Below, one piece after another: positions 12,106-23,300 of a stretch of DNA of 39,612 nt. Origin of the DNA: Plakobranchus ocellatus (Eukaryota > Mollusca > Gastropoda > Plakobranchidae). The stretch lies in contig BLXT01000825.1 in NCBI GenBank assembly GCA_019648995.1, forward strand, positions 4,218,692 through 4,258,303, written 5' to 3'. The translations under genes were made by a program, and so were the position numbers. Under the pieces are notes generated by a model, which was not told the origin of the DNA, searched no databases, and worked only from the letters and a program-made list of their open reading frames with translations. The stretch's first letter is position 1; every line of letters begins with the position of its first letter.

Positions 12106-12366
12106 GACTCCATGACTTGGAAACACCCATCCTCTCCCGTCACCAAAAAGTTCAAAGTGCAGAGGTCCGCAGCTAAAGTGATGGCTACCGTGTTCTGGGA
12201 TGCGAAAGGTGTGATCCTCTTAGACATTTTGCCACAGGGTCAGTGTATCAATGCTGCCCGTTACTGCGGCACTCTTGACCGCCTTAAAGAAGCAATTCGT
12301 CGCAAAAGACCTGGGCTCTTGAGAAGAGGTGTTGTGCTTTAGCACGATAATGCGACTCCTCATTCA

Positions 12367-12411
12367 GCAAACCTTACACAGCAATGGCTGCAGCGCTACG
12401 GTTGGGAAATT
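12367..12411 (+). repeat. Right arm of the 45-bp perfect inverted repeat
   Basis: It pairs without mismatch to 12061-12105. Transposase similarity stops abruptly at its end, where unrelated AT-rich sequence begins. Confidence 0.9.
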
Positions 12412-12972
12412 TTTATAAAGATTAGGCTTCTTTGATTTTTTATCGTACTAAATTTTTGACTAAATTTACTAAGTAATTGCAAAACTTAAGAGTTTGTCAG
12501 AAGATATTTAGAAGTTATTCGAAAAACCTTTCATTATTATATTGATGCGCGAGACCGTTTTTGGCATAAGTTTTTTTAATATTTGTTTCTACAGTTATGG
12601 GCAAAATCACTACAAACTTCATTATTTTTTTTTCATATATATATAAAAATCTTTTTCTATCACCTTATAGTGCGTGAAACTTTGGAACTTTGCAATTTCT
12701 TTTTGCCAATTCAATCTTACTTTAAGGTGTTTTAAAAGAAAATTTCTCCCACACCAGAGATACATGAAAATCGGTTCTTTTGGGTTTCTCCTTTTCTTTT
12801 GAGATCCATAGGTTCACTTATTAAAATAGAGGTCGGAATTTGTGTGAACATTAATATACGTTCACTACTATGGTGATGAAAGTGTGTCTCGTTGCCATCG
12901 GTATAAGCTGTTGCTCCTCAAAATCTGGGAAGATATTGTAGATATCGGGGGGAGGGGTTATGATCCTCTTCT
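12412..12972. other. Intergenic DNA, no feature recognised
   Basis: AT-rich sequence between the mariner relic and the LINE fragment. Nothing coding and no RNA gene was seen. Confidence 0.5.
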
Positions 12973-13383
12973 TTAGGCGCCCAGTCTGGAAGAGACATTG
13001 GCGATCATGTTCCTCCATTCAAATCTGTTCTCAGTTAGACTAATTAAGCTATCGTTGCTACCATTACCTAGTTCCCTTGAGTTGAAACTTTCGATAAAAG
13101 TTATTATTTGCTACCGCTACTGCGTTTGCCTTCTTTCTTGTGGTTTCTAGTTTTAAAAAACCGTGTGTCTGCAAATGTTTTCCAAAAATCGTAGTTCTGT
13201 TGTCTCCGTCTCATGGTTTTAATTAATTAGCGTCTAAGACTAGTTTCTTTCAATACCGACTCCCTGGACTTTTTCCCGTTCATATCACCATCTTTCTTCT
13301 GATAAAGTACAGCATCACTGCTTCCATTTTTTTTCTCTTTTTCTTTGGTAAATGTTCAACCTTCACTACCATAATAATAGTAC
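12973..13383 (-). mobile_element. LINE (non-LTR retrotransposon) 3' fragment, antisense
   Basis: The minus strand, read with frameshifts, gives the C-terminal end of a LINE reverse-transcriptase polyprotein: KKMEAVMLYFIRRKMV, then KKEGKRSSGS, then NDSLISLTENRFEWRNMIAN and SSRLGA with stop at 12973. The same order and words occur in the relic in TRRAP intron 27 (32188-33425), so both come from one family. It is broken by several frameshifts and runs out at a G homopolymer near 13393. Confidence 0.7.
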
Positions 13384-13392
13384 TGTGTGTGT

Positions 13393-13411
13393 GGGGGGGG
13401 GGGGGGGGGGG
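13393..13411. repeat. G homopolymer after a GT run
   Basis: About 19 consecutive G follow a short GT repeat. This is a likely site of length error in the assembly. Confidence 0.9.
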
Positions 13412-13920
13412 CATTCCAGGGATTCCGGATCCCCTCCCCTACAAAAGCTATGTTCCTGTGGATGTTGATTATGTACTATTTTAGTGCTATGAGGGCCACA
13501 TTTTCACTCTAAAATTGGAAAAATTCGTCAGCTTTAGATAAGGGCTTCGCTCTCTAAACCAACAGTATCTAAAAGTTTTTGAAGGCCCTAAATCTCAACC
13601 TGACTGCAAACGTAAGACTTCTCAATTGTGAATTTAGCTCTTTGTCGTTTATGTCCCTTTTTTCTTATGTTTACGACATGGGGGCTTCATTATGAAGCGG
13701 TAGAAGCGCCCTAGAGTAGGAGTGCATTAAAACACATAAAGGTGCAAGAATATTCCACAAAAAAATTCTTTTCTGAATCGTATTGAGGCTTTGCAAGGTA
13801 AGTTACGAGCTTCGCAAATGGAAATTTATGGATCCACCTTATTGCAGATGGAATTTGTGAAACTGAAAGTTGAGAATTTACCAATTATCGATAGATTTAG
13901 AATCTAGATGTATCTAAATG
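13412..13920. other. Intergenic DNA, no feature recognised
   Basis: Sequence between the antisense LINE fragment and the AGATCT array. No coding similarity was seen. The last 30 bases before the array already contain diverged TAGA/ATCTA words. Confidence 0.5.
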
Positions 13921-13922
13921 TA

Positions 13923-13953
13923 TAGATCTAGATCTAGATCTAGATCTAGATCT
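13923..13953. repeat. (AGATCT)n tandem array
   Basis: Five perfect copies of the self-complementary hexamer TAGATC/GATCTA, flanked by diverged copies (TCTAGATGTATCTAAATG). The unit is its own reverse complement, so each strand reads the same. On the minus strand one frame reads Asp-Leu repeated. Confidence 0.95.
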
Positions 13954-14273
13954 AAATTGGATCCTAGAATAAAAAGCCTGCTATATGATTTAAGTTTTGA
14001 CTGTACATAAAGGAAAGACGGACGAAAATATTGATGAAATGATGTCGTTTTAGTAGATAAGGTCCAATCTAGAAATAAAGCACGAGAGATTCCAAGAAAT
14101 TGTTTCATTTTCACACCATCACATTTGATCTCAAAATCGGACGAATCAACTAAAACTCGTTTCATTTCGTCTGTTTTATCGGTTTTGTAGGGACCGCAGA
14201 TAGTAAGGATTACCATAGAAACTGGTTTAAGGCTAAAAAATCTCCACCAATTTTTCACATCATTATTCTAACC

Positions 14274-14503
14274 TTGGCCTTTGTAAAAGTAAACCATGTA
14301 GGGCTGTTTTGTGTGCTAGAAAAATTGGACATCGATGGGAAAGATCTGAGAGTAATTAGAAGTGTGCACAGGGATCAAACTGCATCTGTAAGAATTGAAG
14401 GAGAACATAGGGGCCTAGTGATTTCAAGGTGTGAGGCAGATATGTGTAATGTCTCCTGATCTTTTTAACCTAGATCTAGATCTATATAGTGAAATAATTT
14501 TAA
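14274..14503 (+). mobile_element. LINE reverse-transcriptase relic, sense, part 1
   Basis: The plus strand encodes AFVKVNHVGLF, then LDIDGKDLRVIRSVH, DQTASVRIEGE and, after a frameshift, GVRQICVMSPDLFNL followed by YSEIIL. This is the standard finger/palm order of a LINE reverse transcriptase (KAFDKVNH .. DGKD .. RGVRQGC.LSPDLFN.YSE). Between NL and YSE sit 12 extra bases, two AGATCT-type units (14472-14483). Similarity stops exactly at TTAA (14500-14503) and resumes at 15912. Confidence 0.8.
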
Positions 14504-15911
14504 CCCCAGTAATGTACTGGCTAAGGGCGGCTGCCTAGCAGTTTTGTTTGCATACATTGTAACTGGCTGAGCCAGCTGTACAAATCTGACAGTGCATGTT
14601 TGTTTATGCTCTATCTCCTATGATTGTTTGATTATGCCTAACAAAGTAGATATTTTCTGAAAGCAGACACAACAAGCATTTTATTGTTCATAATTGTAAA
14701 AGTGTTTACGTTAATTTGTGTATGTTTTAGGGCTTGAAGTCAAGAATTTATAGAGAATTTACAAAAGCACTAGGAAAAGCTGATTCAACTTACTGCCACA
14801 CCTAGACTTAAAATAGTCAAAGTATCAGAGAAATGAGACTTATTCCTTTACCCTCCAATTCCCTTGAATATATGAGACTATATTTGAGTTTGCAATGCCT
14901 TTGGTTCATTGAAAACATTGAAAAAAAAAGAATGACGTAGGAGATTCAGTAGATGTACTACTGTCATCTTGTGTTGCTAGCACTCTCAGAAATTTGGGAT
15001 TGCTTAGATTGATGATCTCAGTCATATCTGTATTCATACTGAGTGTGTCTTCGAAGGTTGTAAAATGCTGTGTGTTATATGAGCAGTAGCAGTGTCGATG
15101 TTACTGGTATAACGATTCAAGCACAACTTATACAGTTAGCATTAAAAATCTAACGGTACTCTCAGGCTAGGCCTGCTAAATCAGTGCCAGGCATGGCCTA
15201 TATGCAGTCCATTTACCAAAGTAACTTATGAGATAAGATAGCAAAGACAAAAAGCAGATTTGGCTGGACATCAACAACACAAGTTTTTCATCCATTTTGC
15301 ATCACCAAAAATTTTGTCATTGAATCAAGCATCTTGAATCATGTGACCACTCTCAATCCCACCTCTCTCTCTCTCTCTCTCTCTCTTCGATTCATCCCTT
15401 TGTCTTGTACACACTGGGATCATTCAATACAACCTCGTCATCCCTTGTCTCCTTTGTTGATTTTGTCTTCAACATTGAGTTAGCTTAGGCCTAGCTTCTT
15501 CCCTCAGTGATTACAACACGAAGAATTCCATCATTACAATAAGCATCAGTCATTTTGCCCCTCTCATCCCTTCCCTTTTCTGTCAATCAAGCCATAAAAA
15601 CAGGCACTAAACAAGACAGTATTCCAATTGCACGCAGTGCCTCTCACTTTTTGCACTGTAACTTGGCTTTGTGTGAGCCTATGTGCTTGAAATAAACTGC
15701 AATTTGATTGGTAGTAATTATTAGATCTAACCAATGAGATAGCATGACTCTTAGATAGGCTAGAGTTGAGAATTTTTCTATTGAATAGAGCGATAGCCAG
15801 TGTTGTTTTGAAAAAAACATCGGCCTGGGTGTCATACCGGCATGCATGGTTGTATTGTAACAACCATCGGCCAGCGCGTGGTTTATTGTGGCAACATTCG
15901 CATAAGAGAGG
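14504..15911. mobile_element. TTAA-flanked 1.4-kb insertion (piggyBac-like or other TTAA-class element)
   Basis: Removing 14504-15911 and one TTAA joins the two LINE halves into the frame IIL-SNLYDISGLK, as in other copies of this family. TTAA therefore flanks the insert on both sides (14500-14503 and 15912-15915). The left end begins CCCCAGTAATG and the right end finishes CATAAGAGAGG, a loosely matching inverted pair (about 7 of 11). Piggybac elements insert at TTAA and start with CCC, and Kolobok also uses TTAA. No transposase was recognised inside, so it would be non-autonomous. It contains a CT run at about 15363-15386. Confidence 0.6.
15363..15386. repeat. (CT)n microsatellite
   Basis: An uninterrupted CT dinucleotide run of about 24 bases within the TTAA-flanked insertion. 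Confidence 0.95.
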
Positions 15912-16055
15912 TTAAGCAATCTTTATGATATTTCAGGCTTAAAAATAAATAATTATAAATAATCTCAGGTGTGCCGATGATACAGTTTTAATAGCAAAAT
16001 CTGATAACTAATCCAAAAACTTCTAGACACTGCAGTTTTGGAGTCCTCAATGCAC
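15912..16055 (+). mobile_element. LINE reverse-transcriptase relic, sense, part 2 (catalytic ADD box)
   Basis: It continues part 1: SNLYDISGLKINNYK, a break, then RCADDTVLIAKSDN, a degenerate YADD polymerase active-site box, and in another frame IQKLLDTAVLESSM. There are several frameshifts and stops, so it is a fossil. It ends within about 80 bp of the splice acceptor of the first TRRAP coding exon. Confidence 0.75.
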
Positions 16056-16132
16056 CAATACTTTCTTTCTCATGTTTGCTTGTTTCTTTATCCACATTTA
16101 CCACCTCAGACTCACATTTTATCCTTTTTCAG

Positions 16133-16158
16133 ACTGTCTTTCTTGAAAATCTTAAACT
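16133..16158 (+). promoter_or_regulatory. TRRAP: TRRAP 5' UTR segment after a splice acceptor
   Basis: A pyrimidine stretch ends in TTTTTCAG at 16125-16132, a good acceptor. The 26 bases that follow carry an in-frame TAA (16153-16155) immediately before the ATG. Translation therefore cannot start further upstream in this exon, and a non-coding first exon is implied. Its position is unknown. Confidence 0.65.
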
Positions 16159-17394
16159 ATGGTGGGGTCACCTTTGAGTCCCCAAGATGCTGCTGCTCAG
16201 CTCACTGCCTTCAAATCTTATGTTCAGCTTATTGCAGACTCTACCCCAGGAAGTAAGAAATGAAGATTTACCTGATTTATCGTGGAAAAGATATTTTTTC
16301 AAAAAGTGAAACATGTGCATTTAGTACCTATTGTAATTCCTCTCTTTCTTATTATATTTATATATCATCAATGTGCTCCGAACTTGGCATAGGTCATTTT
16401 ACATACTTTTGAGGTAGTTAATGAAATGTGTTTTATTTCTTTTCACTTATGCCATCGATTAATCTATTCAAAACTCTGTTAATGCATTTTCAGTCTAACA
16501 ACATGGGACTCTGCTGTGCTGAGTCCTATCCATTCTTGTATGTTATCACTCCTTTAAAATAAAACAAATTGTAAAAAGCTTGCTACATGATTTGAATATT
16601 TCATTATTTTTCAATTGTTAAAGCATTTGAATAATAATTACTTTCAAAGACATTGTTTGTATAAATTACTGAATATATCTTTTTGAGTTTTTAAAAATAT
16701 GCACATTTTTCTTTCTGTAGTTGTTGAGAAGAAACTAAAGGCAGCCCAGGAGCTTAGTGAAAATTTTGAGGTAATGTGTAATTCTGCTTTCACTTGCCTT
16801 GAACTAAATAAATAAAACAATTCTTTATTTGCTTTTACATTGCTTTGCTTTTTATAATTAGCAAAACAGCATCAACATTGTAGCAAGCTTATCGTCGTCT
16901 AATTCTAGCAGTGAGCTGCTATAATTTTTGTAAAGGCACTAAAGGGGACACAGTTTTATGAAATTCATGGTTTATGATCAACATGAATTGTAAGGGGAAA
17001 AAAAGACACATGGAAAACAGCTTAGAAGTTTATGAAGCATACATATTGAATTTACTTAGCGAGGTTTCAAGCTTGAATATGTTGCTCTCTGTGGGAGGTC
17101 CTCACAACCTCTGGAACAAGAAATTATTTAAAAAAAACTGTTGCCAGCTTCTCAGCCTTTTCTCATCAGCTGCAATTTTATTTTTTCAATTAGTTTGCAA
17201 AATGATTTATAGTTTCAATGCAAGTTGCCATATTTTCTACGCTTTGATATTTCTAGATTCCCTTTTCTGGTTTCCATTTTCAGAGCATAGTGACTCTGCC
17301 ACAATATCCTCAGTTCCTTGCCGAATTAATGAGGGTCTTTTTAAAGATTCTTGATGAAGGAGAGCCGCAGTTTATTGCTGAACAAAACATTCAG
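16159..17394 (+). CDS. TRRAP: TRRAP exons 1-3 (residues 1-85): start and first helices
   Basis: Exon 1 (16159-16252) starts MVGSPLSPQDAAAQLTAFK and is preceded by an in-frame stop. Exon 2 (50 nt) gives AAQELSENFE, matching the family's QEVSENFE. Exon 3 gives LPQYPQFLAELMRVFLKIL and FIAEQNIQ. The extreme N-terminus is poorly conserved, so the start rests on the stop codon and on conservation beginning at residue 33. Intron 1 carries a repeat at about 16364-16510. Intron 2 shows nothing beyond AT-rich sequence. Confidence 0.93.
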
Positions 17395-20300
17395 GTATTT
17401 TTCTTTGGCATATTTGTATATTTAACATGCCCTGAAACCATTCTACATCATTTGCAAATGGCACTCTACGTACTTGTTGTAAATTATTAATGTAGATATC
17501 CTTGAATATGTCTGCGTGAGCTTTGTAACTGTAATAATTGGATAGCAAGTGATGTGGTATAAGGCAAAGATTATTGGTTTTTTAAAAGCATTTGAGAGGA
17601 TGATAAATGCATTTTACATGTATTTCAATAATGTGTTTCTTGAAACTTTAAGCTGTAGTGTCCAATCCATTATCGATAGGCTCCAAACGTATAAACTATC
17701 GGAAAAAAAAATAAAATATAAATATATATAGATATATATATATATATAAGAGCAGAAACTTCTCAGTTTTAATAATGCTAATTTTATCTCTTTTCCTCAG
17801 CAACTGAGGAAACTATTGTTAGAGATCATTCATCGTATACCAAGCAATGACCATCTGAAAAAATATGTGCCACAGATAATTACCCTTATGTTCAGGCTTC
17901 TCAAGGTAAGTCTGGTTATTTAAGGGCTCAAAATCGCCAACACATATTTGCATTGTTATCTGACATAATATTCTCAAAATGTCAAAAAACTGTACTTGTG
18001 AAAAAAATTAACTCACAGTCTGAAAATGAAAAGTATTATTGTCTTTTAAAGTTGAAAAACATGGAAGATTAACTAAGAGCAGGCTATATTGAACCAAATA
18101 GTTTTGAATTTCTGCTTTAAAAAAAAATGCAATTTACTTTATATTTTAAGTTTTATACTTATGTGATAGTTGCATTTTTTCTTTTTACAGTAATGCCTAT
18201 TTATGAAAAGATTTTTGCCTTAATACTTTTTTTACTTTCAGTTTATTTTGATGGATCTTGCAAAAACCTAAATCACCACGATTTATTTTTTCATTCTCTA
18301 AATTTGAAGGTGGAGAATGAAGATAATGTTTTAGTGTGCATTCGCATCTTGCTTGAACTTCACAAACATTTCAGGCCTCAGATGAATGAAGAGGTAAGTT
18401 TTCCATCTCTTTGTGTGTGTTATGTGCAGTGTTTTTTTTTTATATTAAATTTTTCAATGTGTGTTTGTTTGTGTGTGCTAAATGCGATTTTTTTTTTCAT
18501 GAAAACAATTTTTTTTTATAAAGTTTATAAGTATAAAGGAAAAATATGAATGATTTATTACTTTTTTTTCTCTCCTATTTGTTGAAATTACAAGGAATTG
18601 AGCTTGTTAAGTAAGAAGCCATTTTGTCTGTTGTCTTTACTTTATAGTGTGCTTGGTGTGCAAATTGAAATGAGTAAAAATTTTTTTTTTTAACCTTCAG
18701 GTTGCAGACTTTATGAAATTTGTGAAAGGTATCTACAGTGCCCTGCCCAGTCACCTTCCGCGTATTTTTGAACCACGCTCTCAAAAAAAAGTAAAAGATC
18801 TCTCTGACATCAATGTTGAGGTGTGGCTGCAAGACATATTTACTGTAACAACCGTCCTCACTGACAAAAAGAATGCGGAGAATCAAAATGTGCAGGTTTG
18901 TTTTTGGATGGTAAATCATCTTGAACATTTAACTCTGTGAGCTTTGCAATGACGAAAATTGAAAATTGAATCCTGTGCATAGAGGTGTAAGCTATAAGAC
19001 TTAAAAATAAGCTAAGAGGAAGAATGCACTTTTGATGCCTATTTCCTTACAATATTATTTGTGACATCTAGTTCCAAAAATTAACAAAAAGATCAACATT
19101 ATTGATTTTAAAGAAAGAATAGCATGCACTATACTGTTCGATTTTTTTTCTCTTTCCAGTGATAGTTATTCTGTTTGATTTTCTTGTTCTTTCCTGTCAT
19201 AGTTTTTTTTTTAAATAATTTTTTCTTCTACAAAATTCTTTTCTCTTGGTAGTACACCATAATTCCCATGGGTGTTCAGAGCTTAAAAGTGCTTGCAGAA
19301 CTCCCTATAATTGTGGTGCTTATGTACCAAATGTACAAGCAACAAGTGCAAAATGACATAGTAGACTTCATCCCTCTAATTATGAATACCATCACTCTAC
19401 AACCATCTCTTCAGCACAGGTACAGTATGACTAAATTATGTAGTTTATTTATTGAAGATTTAACAATATTATTGTTATGGATATATATTGCACTGTGGGT
19501 ATATTGTATTGAGAGGGAGTATTGATGTTGATATGAAATTAAAACTGAAAGATAAAGGCGGCAAAAATGCTCAATTGTTTTCAGTTCTTACTCTTAGCTC
19601 TCTTCTGTCTTCTTTACTGTTTACTGTTTTCAAAATCTTGAACTAGTCCCAAATGTTGAATGGAAATAATGGTATGGAAAGTCTGCAGGAAAGGGTTTCA
19701 TAAAAACTTGTTCAACATACAAGATTTCTGAGGGAGCCCCCCCCCCCCCAAAAAAGGGAATATAATAGAAATGACAAAATAGGAGGAAAATATCAATAAA
19801 TAATGTTAATTTGTGAATTAGATGGAATACCCTCTTTTTTCATTGATGGTTTAAAACAAAGTTGTGCTATTTGAGGTTTTTTTTTTATGTTGAGGTTAAA
19901 TAGCAATCTTCTCTAATTTCGATTGTTGAATGGTGAATAGTATAAAGGATAGAGGTTAAGTTCAAAGAGGATTATAAAAAAAAATTGATTTACTTTCATT
20001 TTTGCTTACTTTTCAGAACCAATCCTGCCTTTAACAGGGAAGTCTTTGTTGACTTCATTGCAGCTCAAATAAAAACACTGACTTTTCTGGCCTTCATCAT
20101 GAAAATGTATCAGGTAAATTTAGGTTTTTTGTTTTTGATTTTATATACTTTACTTTTTTTTACGGGCAGATTATTTATGGTTTTTTTTTTATCTCCCTGG
20201 CAAGAGTGGATTGTCTTATGTTCTTTTTTTTAATATGCAGAGTGCTTAAGTGTTTGAAATGATACTTCTCAATTGATATTTTAAGTTTACAACAAAACAA

Positions 20301-23300
20301 CTTGTGGTTAGCTTAATATTTTTTTTTTCCAAATGTAGGGGGCTGTGAACAATCACCCTACACAAATGGTGCAGGGCTTGTTGGGTTTGATGACATTGTG
20401 TCCACCAGAGGTTGCACATCTCCGCAAAGATCTTCTCATTTCTGCACGCTACATTCTCACAACTGACTTCAAAAACAGTGAGTTTTTTTTTTCTTCAGCC
20501 TGCTCCTTATTTTTAATACAATAATTTGGACTAGGAGTTTTGTTGCTCTATAGAGAGGTGATATATTTTTGCAATTGAAAGGAAATGGGAAATGGTTAAT
20601 ATTACTTTCTATAGCTGGAGCTGAATTTTGGTCTGTATTTAGATAAGACTTTATAGTTTGTTGTCGTGTAAGGAAAAAAAAAGAAATTGTAAGTAAATGT
20701 TATTTGATATTAGAAATGGGAAAAAAGTTTTTTTCAATGACCTTTAAAATGTTGAGAAAATGCTTTTTTTTCTTCTTCTTAGGATTTGTTCCAGTTATCG
20801 AAAAACTGTTTGATGACAATATTCTGATTGGCAGTGGTTGGACTACTCATGAATCACTAAGGTTTTTATTTTCTATTAACATTTTACACAACCATAAGAA
20901 CAAAAAAAAATATGTGTGGAGCTCTCAAAAAATAAGTAGAGTTGCGGTTTCACTTGATTGAGTTTAAATGAAAACCATTGACCAAAGGTGTGGTGTGAAA
21001 AGTACATGTGGAGAATTTTCTATAGGCATGCTAAAGAATTATCTGTTCAAATAAGCATTGAAAATTGTAATTCTTTATTTTGAAATTTTGATTAAAATTT
21101 AGGGGTGTCAACCCACAATTCAACTTATTTTGTGGAACTGCTACACATAAAGTTTGAAAGCTGTGGTAAAGAATGATCAGGATATGAAAGCCATCAAAAT
21201 CAAAATCATTATATTTTGAAAAATAAACTTACATTTATGACCAATGACCAATAATGAAATGCTGAAAAGTCAAATGATTATTACGACCTACAAGTACGTC
21301 TAATTGTATTAATAATAGCATTAAGTAGTACAAGTGGGAGAAAATAGGGTCACATTTAATTTCTCTTGGGTTCCATCAAGATTTTATGCAGAGAGGAGTT
21401 TTTTTTACATTTATTAAAATATCCAGTGTAAGTTTCTGTCCAGGTTTATTAGAAGAATTTAATTGTTTGATGTTTAAAAAAATGCGTTTTATTTAAATTT
21501 GAATGAAGAGTCTAGATGTAGTAAAAAGGCTTCTAGTTATTCAACTTTCTGCATTGAAGAAAAAAATCTTTTAGATTTAGTTCTTTTTCGGCACAATCAA
21601 GAATTTTAAAGTAATGTCTCTAACTTTAAACCCCCAGGCCATTGGCATACAGCACACTGGCTGATCTTGTGCACCATGTGCGTGAAAAACTGTCACTGAG
21701 TGATCTGTCCCTTGCTGTGAACCTGTTCTCCAAGACAGTCCATGACGATTCCTTGCCAAGCACCATTCAGACCATGTCCTGCAAGCTGTTGCTTAGTCTT
21801 GTGGACTGTATTCGCACAAAGAGTGATCAAGAGAGTGGCAATGTGAGCTTCATTTTATTACTCTGAAATGAGGGTCACAAGGAAGATGAAATGCAAGATG
21901 GGTACAAAAGATTACTTTCTATAAAACCTAATCACTGTCCGATGTCTTTATTATATTAAGGTTTAGTATGTGGTCATCAAAAAGTATCTTGCAGAACTTC
22001 AAGACAATTCAAAACATAAAGTTGAAGATTAAGCAGCCATTGTTATCTTTGCCTAAGTAATTTGTTAGTGTTCTTTAAAAATGTTTCTCAAATTTTCCTT
22101 ATTTCTTTTGTTAATCTATTTTCCCAGGGAAGAGAACTCCTTTTAAGAATTTCTGAGGTGTTCGTCATCAAATTCAAAACAATTGCAAAGGTTCAGCTAC
22201 CTCTACTACTGAGTAAATGGTATGTGGCAAATCGAACTTTATTTTGCTCCAAAACGTTTCGTTGGACTTGTTTGTTAACATCAGCTCTTATCAATTTAGA
22301 TTTTGCTTTTAGAAACTGAAATATAGAGATCCTTTTATCTTGTAGAATTTACAACTGGCTATAGCTGTGGCTTGCCTCAGTTAAGACTACTTCAAAATTA
22401 AAGAACTTCTAAGTAAAAAGTTTCTTATATGAAGTCACTTATCATTGGTACATCTGTTATAAAGATGGGTGGTCTCCATTAAAGTTTTATTTTGTTTTAA
22501 TTGTCTAGACATGGGAAATCAACAAAACATTTTTCTCTAAGAACAGTCTAGTTTGTTGAAAAAACACATATGTTCAATTTTATTACTACAGTGAAGCCCC
22601 TTCTTTCTATTTCTGATTAAATAAAACTACCTTCATTAAAGGTAACTATCTTTTCATGAGAATTGTTGTGTTAGTTTAGGGTTCAGTTTAATCATTGAAT
22701 TCACTTACTTTTTAATAAAATTTGTTTAAAAAAATTTCTCTTCAACTCATTTTGTGCATTTATTTCATAGCTACATTTTTGGTTGGCAAGAGCACCCACA
22801 GATTTTATGTTATTAGGATGTATGGATAAGTGTAAAATATGCAATAGCTGCCCTCAATATCAGACATGCCAGGTCTCCCGATTTAATCGGGAGTCTCCCG
22901 ATTTTTTTTGAAGAAAATACCCGTCCCCCGATTTCCCGATTTAAAGTGAGAAATCCCGATTTTTCTTGATATACTGCTTTGGGGCTTTGAGATATCAACT
23001 TTGTATTTATNNNNNNNNNNNNNNNNNNNNNNNNNNNNNNNNNNNNNNNNNNNNNNNNNNNNNNNNNNNNNNNNNNNNNNNNNNNNNNNNNNNNNNNNNN
23101 NNNNNNNNNNNNNNNNNNNNNNNNNNNNNNNNNNNNNNNNNNNNNNNNNNNNNNNNNNNNNNNNNNNNNNNNNNNNNNNNNNNNNNNNNNNNNNNNNNNN
23201 NNNNNNNNNNNNNNNNNNNNNNNNNNNNNNNNNNNNNNNNNNNNNNNNNNNNNNNNNNNNNNNNNNNNGTGAGATCTAGGCTTCTATTTTTGTCCTTAAG

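Larger units (their letters stand above)
11728..12411. mobile_element. Rearranged mariner-type DNA transposon relic
   Basis: Two pieces of one mariner-like transposase diverge from a point at 12105/12106. Minus strand, 12105 down to 11830, encodes the C-terminal part: ANLTQQWLQRYGWEI, then LPHPAHSPDLAPSDFHLF (third catalytic Asp region) and RWQKCIDLHGDYVEN with its stop. Plus strand, 12106 to 12411, encodes the middle: TWKHPSSPVTKKFKVQ, KVMATVFWDAKGVILLD, RRKRPGLLRRGVVL, a stop codon, then HDNATPHSANLTQQWLQRY. The stop at 12340-12342 replaces what is usually a sense codon before HDN. The N-terminal DNA-binding half is absent. ACGAGGGATGTCCGAAAAG at about 11731 looks like a mariner terminal repeat. 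The element is non-functional. Confidence 0.85.

Noticed and set aside
11997-12342. Plus 11989-12342 and minus 11997-12227 frames as separate genes
   Set aside because: The plus frame is the mariner middle fragment plus antisense of the inverted part. The minus frame is partly the antisense of that fragment. Both belong to one broken transposon.
13914-14258. 114-codon minus-strand open frame ending in repeated Asp-Leu
   Set aside because: The tail is a translation of the AGATCT array. The rest matches no family I recognise and has no splice or promoter context. It might be repeat-derived, but cannot be supported as a gene.
15564-15919. Two overlapping minus-strand frames of 91-99 codons
   Set aside because: They lie inside the TTAA-flanked insertion, have no recognisable domain and look like chance frames in non-autonomous element sequence.
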